Positions 24,821 through 32,089 of a stretch of 53,437 nt of DNA are shown here, in pieces; the first letter of the stretch is position 1; each line of letters begins with the position of its first letter. The position numbers and the translations under genes are program-made. This stretch comes from CAG-390 sp964590755 (lineage in GTDB: Bacteria > Bacillota > Clostridia > Oscillospirales > CAG-272). The notes under the pieces were generated by a model, which saw nothing but the letters and a program-made list of their open reading frames with translations, was not told where the DNA came from and did no database searches. The stretch is taken from positions 1 through 53,437 of the forward strand of contig CAZPYK010000005.1 in the NCBI GenBank assembly GCA_964590755.1, in the 5' to 3' direction.

Positions 24821-25258
24821 TTATTCGTGATCTGCGAGCAAACGCTCGGCGTTTGACGCCAATATGCTCTCAAGCTCTCCCAGCAGCTCGCGTTGCTCGC
24901 GCGTGATACCGCGAGAGATCTCGCGATAAAATCGCTGTTGCATTTCGGTGCCCGCCGCGATGACGGGGGCGGCCTTTTCGGTGCAGAAGAGCGCTATCTT
25001 GCGCCTGTCACCGGGAACAGCCGCTCGGCGCACAAGTCCTGCCAGCACCAGCCGCTCGACATGAACCGAAACAAGATTTTTTTTGATATGCCGCATGTCG
25101 CTTATCTCCTTTGCCGTTGAAAACTCCGGATTGTTGTTAAGAAACATCAATATATCAAAGGACACCTGCGGCAGATCAAAGCGCTTAAGTATCGGATCGC
25201 ACATGTGGTTGTACGCGTGAATGATCTTTTGCGAATTCTGAAAAAACGAGTTTGTCAT
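24821..25258 (-). CDS. MarR-family transcriptional regulator
   Basis: The 145-residue protein is a winged-helix MarR regulator: LPQVSFDILMFLNNN, recognition region EISDMRHIKKNLVSVHVERLVLAGLVRRAAVPGDRRK, and a C-terminal dimer helix. The start at 25258 has GGAGG upstream; a start six codons earlier would place the ribosome site inside the gene. It is the first gene of an operon with the zinc-ribbon protein and two ABC subunits, so it probably represses that exporter until a ligand binds. The palindrome at 25279-25294 is a candidate operator. Confidence 0.9.
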   Translation of the reverse strand: MTNSFFQNSQKIIHAYNHMCDPILKRFDLPQVSFDILMFLNNNPEFSTAKEISDMRHIKKNLVSVHVERLVLAGLVRRAAVPGDRRKIALFCTEKAAPVIAAGTEMQQRFYREISRGITREQRELLGELESILASNAERLLADHE

Positions 25259-25278
25259 TTTGGGACCTCCGCGCATTT

Positions 25279-25330
25279 AGTCTTTTTTTGGACTATCTAA
25301 AATGATACCATATTTAAGTCGAAAAATCAA
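25279..25330 (-). promoter_or_regulatory. Promoter and candidate operator of the first MarR-ABC operon
   Basis: On the minus strand TTGATT (25330-25325) and TATCAT (25307-25302) are 17 bp apart, with TGG before the -10. An inverted repeat with arms AGTC (25279-25282) and GACT (25291-25294) lies at the expected transcript start, a typical position for MarR binding. Confidence 0.6.
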
Positions 25331-25370
25331 TTACCGAAATGTTAATGCATCGGAAATAATATATAAAGAA

Positions 25371-25398
25371 GGGCCGTCCCACTTACGCGAGACAGCCC
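25371..25398. terminator. Terminator-like stem of the GGGGCTGTCTC family
   Basis: GGGCCGTCCC (25371-25380) pairs with GAGACAGCCC (25389-25398) with a G-U pair and one mismatch. It lies six bases downstream of the spoIVB stop codon; the T-tract on that strand (TTCTTT) is weak. Confidence 0.55.
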
Positions 25399-25404
25399 AC
25401 GGGG

Positions 25405-26487
25405 TTACGATCCTCCTCGAAGGATGGACGGCATGGCGTTATACATGTTTTCGATAAATATTCCGTAGCCCGAGGCGGGATCGTTGATAAGCACATGCGT
25501 CACCGCTCCGATAAGCCTTCCGTTTTGAATTATCGGCGAGCCGGACATTCCCTGTATTATTCCTCCGGTGCGCTCAAGCAGTGTCGGATCGGTCACGCGG
25601 ACCGAAAAGCATCTTCCGCCCTCCGCCGCGCGGTCTATGGCGGATATCTCAACCGTATATTCGCCTATCTCTCCGTCATCGAGCGTGCACAGGATCGTCG
25701 CCGCGCCCTCCTTCACCTCATCTCGCGTCGCGGCGGGTATCGGCTCGGTATATTTCCCGGCGGGAGCCTCGTTATAAAGCCCGAAAACTCCGAGATCCGA
25801 ATTTTCTATCACCGAACCGAGCTTATCGGCTTCAAAATATCCCTTTATCTCACCCGGATCGCCCGCCGTACCTCGTGTGATACCGCCGATCGACACTCCC
25901 ACGACACAGCCGCGCCCAAGCGGGACCGGCTTGCCGGTGTCGGCATCGCATATGCCGTGCCCAAGACCGCCGAAGCCTCCCGTCTCGGGCACCGTGAAGG
26001 TGACGGTGCCGATGCCCGCGCCGCTGTCACGCACCCACATGCCTGTCTGATATTGTCCGTCGCGCCCGCGCCGCGGGGTCAGCGTTACCGTGTATTCGCT
26101 GTCGGCTCGCCCGTCGCGTCGGCAGACAAGACTGAGCGCCTTGCCGCCCGAGGCTTTGATCGTTTCGGTCAGCTCGGAGGCGTCGGATATCGGCTTGCCG
26201 TCGATCTTGATTATCGTATCGTTCACTCGCACGCCCGCCGCATACGCGGGAGCGAGAGCCGCTCCGCCGCCCGAAAAGCCGACCACTAAAACTCCTTCGG
26301 TATAGAACTTCACTCCGAACGGCATGCCGCCGGGACAAAGCATCAGCCTTTCACTGCCGCGACGTGCCGCGGCACGGGCACCTGACGTCGCCCCGACATC
26401 CGACACGACCGCAGTACAGAGCAGGACGATCAGCAAGAGAATGGTCAATACGCGTCCGCTCTTTGTTTTTTTGTATATATTTTGCAT
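25405..26487 (-). CDS. spoIVB: SpoIVB sporulation serine peptidase
   Basis: SpoIVB is made in the forespore and cleaves SpoIVFA, activating sigma-K processing in the mother cell. The 360-residue protein has one N-terminal membrane segment (VLTILLLIVLLCTAVV), a PDZ-like domain near residues 60-140 and a C-terminal S55 peptidase domain. The catalytic triad is visible: H177 in GLGHGICD, D300 in RVTD and S315 in GMSGSPI, spaced as in Bacillus. The start at 26487 has AAAGGAA; a longer upstream frame of 117 codons is not supported. It usually lies by spo0A; here it stands between two exporter cassettes. Confidence 0.92.
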   Translation of the reverse strand: MQNIYKKTKSGRVLTILLLIVLLCTAVVSDVGATSGARAAARRGSERLMLCPGGMPFGVKFYTEGVLVVGFSGGGAALAPAYAAGVRVNDTIIKIDGKPISDASELTETIKASGGKALSLVCRRDGRADSEYTVTLTPRRGRDGQYQTGMWVRDSGAGIGTVTFTVPETGGFGGLGHGICDADTGKPVPLGRGCVVGVSIGGITRGTAGDPGEIKGYFEADKLGSVIENSDLGVFGLYNEAPAGKYTEPIPAATRDEVKEGAATILCTLDDGEIGEYTVEISAIDRAAEGGRCFSVRVTDPTLLERTGGIIQGMSGSPIIQNGRLIGAVTHVLINDPASGYGIFIENMYNAMPSILRGGS

Positions 26488-26512
26488 AATCGGGTATTCC
26501 TTTCGTTGCAGG

Positions 26513-26541
26513 CAAAGCGCGGCGGCAGGCGCCGCGCTTTG
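26513..26541 (-). other. Strong hairpin in the spoIVB leader
   Basis: CAAAGCGCGGC (26513-26523) pairs perfectly with GCCGCGCTTTG (26531-26541), about 15 bases before the ribosome binding site. No T-tract follows on the minus strand, so it is not a simple terminator. Forespore-type promoter motifs were not seen clearly. Confidence 0.5.
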
Positions 26542-26626
26542 TTTCCGCTCTATTAATTTTCCCGACATGCGGGAATTGATGTGTAGCAATTTCGTAGCGT
26601 TTTTGAAAAAAATCCCGAAAAACCGC

Positions 26627-26670
26627 TTGACAACGGACAGAAAAGTGATATAATTTATTAGTAAACTAAT
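26627..26670 (+). promoter_or_regulatory. Promoter and candidate operator of the second MarR-ABC operon
   Basis: TTGACA (26627-26632) and TATAAT (26649-26654) are 16 bp apart, with an extended -10 (TGA). A perfect inverted repeat ATTAGT-AA-ACTAAT (26657-26670) covers the expected transcript start and is a likely MarR site. Confidence 0.75.
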
Positions 26671-26694
26671 TATAAAAAGGAGTTTTTTCCAACC

Positions 26695-27240
26695 ATGAAC
26701 ACTAACACGATCATCGAAAAAGATCCCGCTCTGTGGCCCGAGATCATAAATACGGACGAAGAGGATGAACGTCCCTGCCATTGCTGCGATGAAAGCATGA
26801 CCCCTCCGATGCTTATCGGCATGATAGCACGCATGCAAGGTAACATAATGCGCAACAGCGAGAGCAACACTCCGATAATGTCACAAAGCAGCTGCCGCAT
26901 GATCTTGCGTGAGCTGGCAAAGCATGATGACGTGTCTCAGCTCTTCCTCACGCGCCGCACGGGTCTCAAAGCCCCCACGGTCAGCGTTGCGATAAGCAAG
27001 CTGGAGGGATTGGGATATATCCGTCGCCAAAGATCCGATACGGATGCCCGCGAATATCGCGTATTTTTGACCGAAAGCGGACATGCGCTTGAGGAATCCA
27101 CCCGCGCACGCATACGCGAGACCGACGAGCTGGCAATGCAAGGCTTCTCCGAAGAGGAGACCGAAACGCTTCGCGCCATGCTGCTCAGGATCGCACGCGC
27201 GCTTGAAGCAAACGAGAATGCACATGACCCCAATATGTGA
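26695..27240 (+). CDS. MarR-family transcriptional regulator with Cys-rich N-terminus
   Basis: The 181-residue protein has a MarR winged helix (RMILRELAKHDDVSQLFLTRRTGLKAPTVSVAISKLEGLGYIRRQRSDTDAREYRVFL). The first 45 residues are an acidic extension with CHCC (residues 28-31), which might sense metal or redox state. AAGGAG lies somewhat far (about 12 bases) from the start. It heads an operon with a heterodimeric ABC exporter and probably represses it through the palindrome at 26657-26670. Confidence 0.88.
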   Translation: MNTNTIIEKDPALWPEIINTDEEDERPCHCCDESMTPPMLIGMIARMQGNIMRNSESNTPIMSQSSCRMILRELAKHDDVSQLFLTRRTGLKAPTVSVAISKLEGLGYIRRQRSDTDAREYRVFLTESGHALEESTRARIRETDELAMQGFSEEETETLRAMLLRIARALEANENAHDPNM

Positions 27241-27290
27241 GACGGTGAAGAATATTCATACCACACCGAAAGGAAAACTATATCCGTTAA

Positions 27291-29117
27291 ATGAAAAAGC
27301 TTATAAAATATCTTAAGCCGTATGCATGGTACGCTGTGATATCCCCGCTCATGATGGCGGGCGAGGTCATCGCTGATCTGCTTTTGCCGTTTATGACTTC
27401 ATTTATAATAAATTACGGCATATCCGGCATTTCTCCCGACGACCCGCAACAGGGCTCAAGTGTCGCAGCTTGGATCCTCTCGCTCTTTTTCAACGAGGCT
27501 CCGAGCGGTATTGAGATCATTGTGACGTTCGGTCTTTTGATGCTCGCGATAACCCTTGTGGGCGGATTTTTCGGCACCATGTGTGCCTACACCGCCGCCA
27601 AAGCGGCGCAGGGCTTCGGAAACGATCTGCGCTGTGACGCATATCGCCATGTCATGTCGCTGTCGATCGAACAGACCGACAAATTCACCACCGGCTCGCT
27701 CGTAACGCGCATGACCAACGACGTCACACGACTTGTCGATCTGGTCGAATCGCTCTTGCGCATGTTCGTGCGCGCTCCCGTATTCTTCATCGGCGGCACG
27801 ATAATGCTTTTGATGCTGAATGTCGACTTCGGTCTGATACTGCTCTGCTCTCTGCCGCTGCTGGCGATAGCCGTCTTTGTCATACTCAAAAAGGCGGTAC
27901 CCATGTTCACCGTGATGCAGACCAAGCTCGACAAGGTCAACTCCGTCGTGCAAGAGGATATCTCCGGCGCACGTGTGATAAAGGCTTATGTCCGCGAGGA
28001 TCACGAATGCCGTCGCTTTGACGACGCAAACCGCGATCTGTGTGACACCAACCTTCGCGTCATGATGCTCATGACCTGGTTTTCGCCGATACTCAACCTT
28101 ATTCTCAACTTTTCCGCCGTTGCGCTCTTTCTTGTCGGCGGCAGTCGCATCGCCGCGGGCAGCGCGGGAATGAACTCCGGCGTCATCATGTCGGCGATCA
28201 CATATATCACTCAAGTGATATTCGCGCTCATGCAGGTCGCAATGATCTTCCAGACCATATCCCGCGCCAAGGCATCCGCCGAACGTGTCGTTGCGGTGCT
28301 CGATGCGGATCCCGTGGTGCTCGGCGGAGATATCGACGACTTCTCTCCCGCCCGCTGTGACACGGTGATCGAACTGAAGAATGTCAGCTTCCGCTATCCC
28401 GGGACGCACGGCAAGCCGGTTCTGAACGATATCGACCTTAAGATCGGACGCGGAGAGACGCTGGCGATCATAGGCGCCACCGGCTCGGGAAAATCCTCTC
28501 TCTGCAAGCTGCTCGTGCGCTTTTACGATCCCGATTCGGGTGAGATAAGCATTGACGGCAAGCCGATACGAAACTACAGCCTCAAGGCTCTGCGCCGCAA
28601 ATTCGGCTTTGTTATGCAAAAGAGCGTGCTCTTCTCGGATACCATCGCAAACAATATCCGCTGGGGCAAGCCGGACGCGGACGACGGCGAGGTAAAGAAT
28701 GCCGCCGCCACCGCACAGGCAGACGGCTTTATATCCGAGTTTTCGGAGGGCTATGACACCTTCGTTGCCGAAAAGGGCGCATCCCTCTCCGGCGGACAGA
28801 AGCAGCGCGTATCGATATCCCGCGCGCTCGTTCGCAAGCCGGAGATATTGATATTGGATGATTCGACCTCGGCGCTCGACCTTGCCACCGAGGCGCGCCT
28901 GCGCCGCTCGCTGCATTCCTCGCTCGCGGGCACTACGGTGATAATGGTCGCTCAGCGAATAGCCAGCGTGCGCGACGCGGACAGGATAGCGGTGATCGAA
29001 AATGACGGCCGCATACTTCACTGCGCACCGCACGACGAGCTGATGCGGGTCAGCGAGACATATCGCGACATATACAACTCACAAATGAAAAACCAAGCGG
29101 AAGGAGAGGAGTCGTAA
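27291..29117 (+). CDS. ABC exporter subunit with degenerate ATPase site (TM287-like)
   Basis: The 608-residue half transporter has six membrane helices and an ATPase domain with Walker A IGATGSGKSS, signature LSGGQ and Walker B ILILDDSTSALD, in which Asp replaces the catalytic Glu. Its switch is VAQRIASVRDAD, with Gln instead of His. It pairs with the next gene, which has the catalytic Glu. The ribosome site AAAGGA is about 16 bases upstream, so translation may be weak. The next start codon lies one base after its stop codon. Confidence 0.9.
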   Translation: MKKLIKYLKPYAWYAVISPLMMAGEVIADLLLPFMTSFIINYGISGISPDDPQQGSSVAAWILSLFFNEAPSGIEIIVTFGLLMLAITLVGGFFGTMCAYTAAKAAQGFGNDLRCDAYRHVMSLSIEQTDKFTTGSLVTRMTNDVTRLVDLVESLLRMFVRAPVFFIGGTIMLLMLNVDFGLILLCSLPLLAIAVFVILKKAVPMFTVMQTKLDKVNSVVQEDISGARVIKAYVREDHECRRFDDANRDLCDTNLRVMMLMTWFSPILNLILNFSAVALFLVGGSRIAAGSAGMNSGVIMSAITYITQVIFALMQVAMIFQTISRAKASAERVVAVLDADPVVLGGDIDDFSPARCDTVIELKNVSFRYPGTHGKPVLNDIDLKIGRGETLAIIGATGSGKSSLCKLLVRFYDPDSGEISIDGKPIRNYSLKALRRKFGFVMQKSVLFSDTIANNIRWGKPDADDGEVKNAAATAQADGFISEFSEGYDTFVAEKGASLSGGQKQRVSISRALVRKPEILILDDSTSALDLATEARLRRSLHSSLAGTTVIMVAQRIASVRDADRIAVIENDGRILHCAPHDELMRVSETYRDIYNSQMKNQAEGEES

Positions 29118-29118
29118 A

Positions 29119-30993
29119 ATGGCAGAACCGAACAAAAACACAAACACGAACCGCTCCGAGCCGCCGCGCGTAAATCTCAGACCCGGAGGCGGCAGAGGCG
29201 GTCCCGGCGGCAGAATGAATGCCGAAAAGCCGAAAAATATCGGCAAGTCGCTCTCCAGACTTGCAAAATATATCGGAAAGAGCAAATTCACTCTGCTCGC
29301 ACTGATCGCACTGACACTGATGATCACTCTCACCGACCTTATCAGCCCCACTCTTCAACAAAAAGCGATAGATACCATCACCGTCACCGACGGGGTCGTA
29401 TCGGTCGACATGGAGGCAATGCTCGGGTATATCGTAAAGATGTGCGTAATCTTTCTGCTCGGCGCGGTGCTGACGCTGCTGCAGGAACGCATATCCACAA
29501 GGCTTTCCACCTCCACGGTATATATCATGCGTCGCGAGCTCTTTGAAAAGCTCTCGCGTCTGCCGATAAAATACACCGACACACATCGCCACGGCGATAT
29601 CATGAGCCGCATGACAAATGATATCGACAATATCTCGTCCGCAATATCGCAGTCGTTGACCTCCCTCTTCTCCGGAATCATCACGATAATCGGAGCGGTG
29701 GTAATGATGCTTTATTTCAGCCCCGCCGTAACGCTTGTTGCAATACTCACCATTCCGCTGACGATAATAGTATCCTCACAGCTTGCAAAATTCATGCGCA
29801 AGTACTTTATTCGCCAGCAAACACTGCTCGGTCAGCTCAACGGTCAAGTCGAGGAGATGGTCACCGGATACACCACGGTGGTCTCATACGGCAAGGAGCC
29901 CGAGGCTGTCGAAAAATTCGGCAAGATATCCGATGAATTCCGCCGTTGCTCTATCAGCGCTCGCGTTTGGGGCTCGATAATGGGACCGGTGATGAACTTT
30001 ATCGGAAACCTGCAATATGTTCTGGTTGCGGGCTTTGGCGGATTTTTGATGCTTCGCGGAGGCAGCGGCATTACGGTCGGTTCGATACAGGCGATGCTGC
30101 AATACTCAAAAAAGCTTTCCCGCCCCATAAATATGATCGCAAACCAATATTCCTCGATCCTTACCGCTCTTGCGGGAGCCGAAAGAATATTCGACATTCT
30201 CGACACGCCCGCCGAGATCGACGAGGGCAAGTCGGCTGTCACGCCCGCAGACATTCGCGGATATATCGACTTTTCGAATATATCCTTCGGATATGTCGAA
30301 GGCGAGCCGGTGCTCAAAAATCTCTCGCTTTCGGTAAAGCCGGGTCAGAAGATAGCCATCGTCGGAGCCACCGGCAGCGGCAAGACCACCATAGTCAACC
30401 TGCTCACCCGCTTTTACGAGCTTGACGGCGGCAAGATCTCCATCGACGGCATCGATATAACCGAGATCCCGAAGGAGACGCTGCGCCATGCCATAGCGAT
30501 CGTTTTGCAGGATACCGTTCTTTTCTCGGATACGATAAAGAGCAACATCAAATACGGCAGACTGGACGCAACCGACGATGAGATGCAGCGTGTGGCAGCC
30601 ACCGCACGCGCCGATACCTTTATCGAACGTCTGCCCGAGGGCTATGACACGGTGCTTGCCGAGTCGGGCAGCAATCTTTCGGAGGGTCAGCGCCAGCTGC
30701 TTGCCATTGCACGCGCGGTGCTTGCCGACCCGAAGATACTGATACTTGACGAGGCGACCTCCTCGGTCGACACGCGCACCGAAATGCATATTCAGGACGC
30801 AATGACCGAGCTGATGAAGAACCGCACCTCGCTCATCATCGCACACAGACTCTCCACCATTCGAAATGCCGACGTGATAGTCGTTCTGTCGCACGGTGAG
30901 ATAGTCGAAACGGGCACGCACGACGAGCTGATCTCGCGCGGCGGCGAATACTCAAAGCTTTACGAAAGCCAGTTTGCCGGTATAGCGACATGA
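29119..30993 (+). CDS. ABC exporter subunit with canonical ATPase and Gly/Arg-rich N-terminus (TM288-like)
   Basis: The 624-residue half transporter has an N-terminal extension of about 45 residues with RPGGGRGGPGGRM, then six membrane helices. The ATPase domain has Walker A VGATGSGKTT, a deviant signature LSEGQ and Walker B ILILDEATSSVD with the catalytic Glu. With the upstream subunit it makes an asymmetric heterodimer. It overlaps the next gene by 4 bases (ATGA), so that gene is translated with it. Substrate unknown; multidrug or lipid export is likely for the family. Confidence 0.9.
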   Translation: MAEPNKNTNTNRSEPPRVNLRPGGGRGGPGGRMNAEKPKNIGKSLSRLAKYIGKSKFTLLALIALTLMITLTDLISPTLQQKAIDTITVTDGVVSVDMEAMLGYIVKMCVIFLLGAVLTLLQERISTRLSTSTVYIMRRELFEKLSRLPIKYTDTHRHGDIMSRMTNDIDNISSAISQSLTSLFSGIITIIGAVVMMLYFSPAVTLVAILTIPLTIIVSSQLAKFMRKYFIRQQTLLGQLNGQVEEMVTGYTTVVSYGKEPEAVEKFGKISDEFRRCSISARVWGSIMGPVMNFIGNLQYVLVAGFGGFLMLRGGSGITVGSIQAMLQYSKKLSRPINMIANQYSSILTALAGAERIFDILDTPAEIDEGKSAVTPADIRGYIDFSNISFGYVEGEPVLKNLSLSVKPGQKIAIVGATGSGKTTIVNLLTRFYELDGGKISIDGIDITEIPKETLRHAIAIVLQDTVLFSDTIKSNIKYGRLDATDDEMQRVAATARADTFIERLPEGYDTVLAESGSNLSEGQRQLLAIARAVLADPKILILDEATSSVDTRTEMHIQDAMTELMKNRTSLIIAHRLSTIRNADVIVVLSHGEIVETGTHDELISRGGEYSKLYESQFAGIAT

Positions 30994-31814
30994 CGGGCGA
31001 GCTTTCGGTTGACCGTGAACGCTTCGCCGAGATCTGCCGCGAGCTTTGCACCGCCCCGCAAGGGCGTTATGCCGACGAAAACAGCATCGGCGTGCTGGGC
31101 GAAAAGCGTCTTCATGCCATAATAAAGCGCTTCATCTGCCCCGACACCGCCTTTCATGAGCTGTTGCCCCCGCTGTCACCTTCCGCCGACGCGGCGGAGA
31201 GCGTAAAGCGAAAAAAATACGTCGCCGACATTCTTTGCGGCGACGAGATATACGAGATACAGACCGGCTCGCTCTATCCGCTTCGGGATAAGCTTCGCTG
31301 GTATGCCGACAACACCGACTGTCACATAACGATAGTGCATCCGATAGCGGCAAAAAAACGAAATATCTGGATAGATCCCGCAACCGGGGAAAGCCGACCC
31401 TCGCGTTCGCTCTGTCCGGCAAAAAGGCCCTGCGATATCCTTCCCGAACTGAAATATGTCGCCCCTTTGGCGGCAAGCGGAAGGGTGACGGTCCTGCTTT
31501 TGATGCTTGAAGCGGAGGAATATCGTTTTCTTGACGGTTTTGGGAACGGCGGCAAGCGCGGCTCAAGTCGTTTTGAGCTTTTGCCGATCTCGCTTATGGA
31601 TGAGGTGCTGTTGCAAATGCCGGAGGATTATTTCGCGCTTCTTCCCAAAGCACTTCCGTCGACTGCGTTCACCGCCGCGGAATTTGCGCATCTTATGCGC
31701 TTCCGCTCCCGTCCGGCGTATACCGCCATACACGCGTTGGAAGCGCTCGGTGTGCTCTCGGCGTGCGGAAAGCGCGGCAGAGCCGCACTCTATTCCTCAC
31801 CGTTCGACACATAA
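30990..31814 (+). CDS. Hypothetical protein, possible PD-(D/E)XK-type fold
   Basis: The 274-residue protein is translationally coupled to the ABC gene. The N-terminal half has GEKRLHAIIKRFI (Glu near residue 38), YVADILCGDEIYEIQTGSLYPLRDKLRWY and CHITIVHPI: an early Glu, an Asp after a strand, and E-x-Q in the next strand, the layout of PD-(D/E)XK folds with Gln in place of Lys. I recall similar uncharacterised proteins (DUF8091-like), but this was not checked. The C-terminal part (FTAAEFAHLMRFRSRPAYTAIHALEALGVL) looks like a winged helix. It has no signal peptide or membrane segment. Nuclease activity is inference. Confidence 0.7.
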   Translation: MTGELSVDRERFAEICRELCTAPQGRYADENSIGVLGEKRLHAIIKRFICPDTAFHELLPPLSPSADAAESVKRKKYVADILCGDEIYEIQTGSLYPLRDKLRWYADNTDCHITIVHPIAAKKRNIWIDPATGESRPSRSLCPAKRPCDILPELKYVAPLAASGRVTVLLLMLEAEEYRFLDGFGNGGKRGSSRFELLPISLMDEVLLQMPEDYFALLPKALPSTAFTAAEFAHLMRFRSRPAYTAIHALEALGVLSACGKRGRAALYSSPFDT

Positions 31815-31855
31815 AGCCGATCGCGCCGTCGCGCCGATCCGAATATCCGCCATAA

Positions 31856-31891
31856 GCCGAGTCGATCGCTTTTGCAAGCGTTCGACTCGGC
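31856..31891 (+). terminator. Rho-independent terminator of the second exporter operon
   Basis: GCCGAGTCGATCGC (31856-31869) pairs with GCGTTCGACTCGGC (31878-31891) with one mismatch, followed by ATCACTTTTAT. Confidence 0.6.
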
Positions 31892-31958
31892 ATCACTTTT
31901 ATATGTTATGTGTTTCATGGAAAACTTATCCTATATTGTGAATATTCCGTTTTTTGCC

Positions 31959-31987
31959 TTGACAGAACGCCCCGACAATGATAAAAT
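31959..31987 (+). promoter_or_regulatory. Promoter of the large surface protein
   Basis: TTGACA (31959-31964) and TAAAAT (31982-31987) are 17 bp apart, with an extended -10 (TGA). The 5' leader holds a 10-bp direct repeat, GAATGCCATC at 32007-32016 and 32017-32026, and a partial third copy. Confidence 0.7.
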
Positions 31988-32089
31988 AATCCTGTCGGAT
32001 CTTCGCGAATGCCATCGAATGCCATCGAATGCGCAAAGATCGCAACTCATCCACCGATATCGTCAAGACAAGAAAGGCAGCACAAAGGC

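Noticed and set aside
27456..29033. Long minus-strand open frame opposite an ABC gene
   Set aside because: Shadow frame; Arg/His-rich sequence typical of antisense reading.
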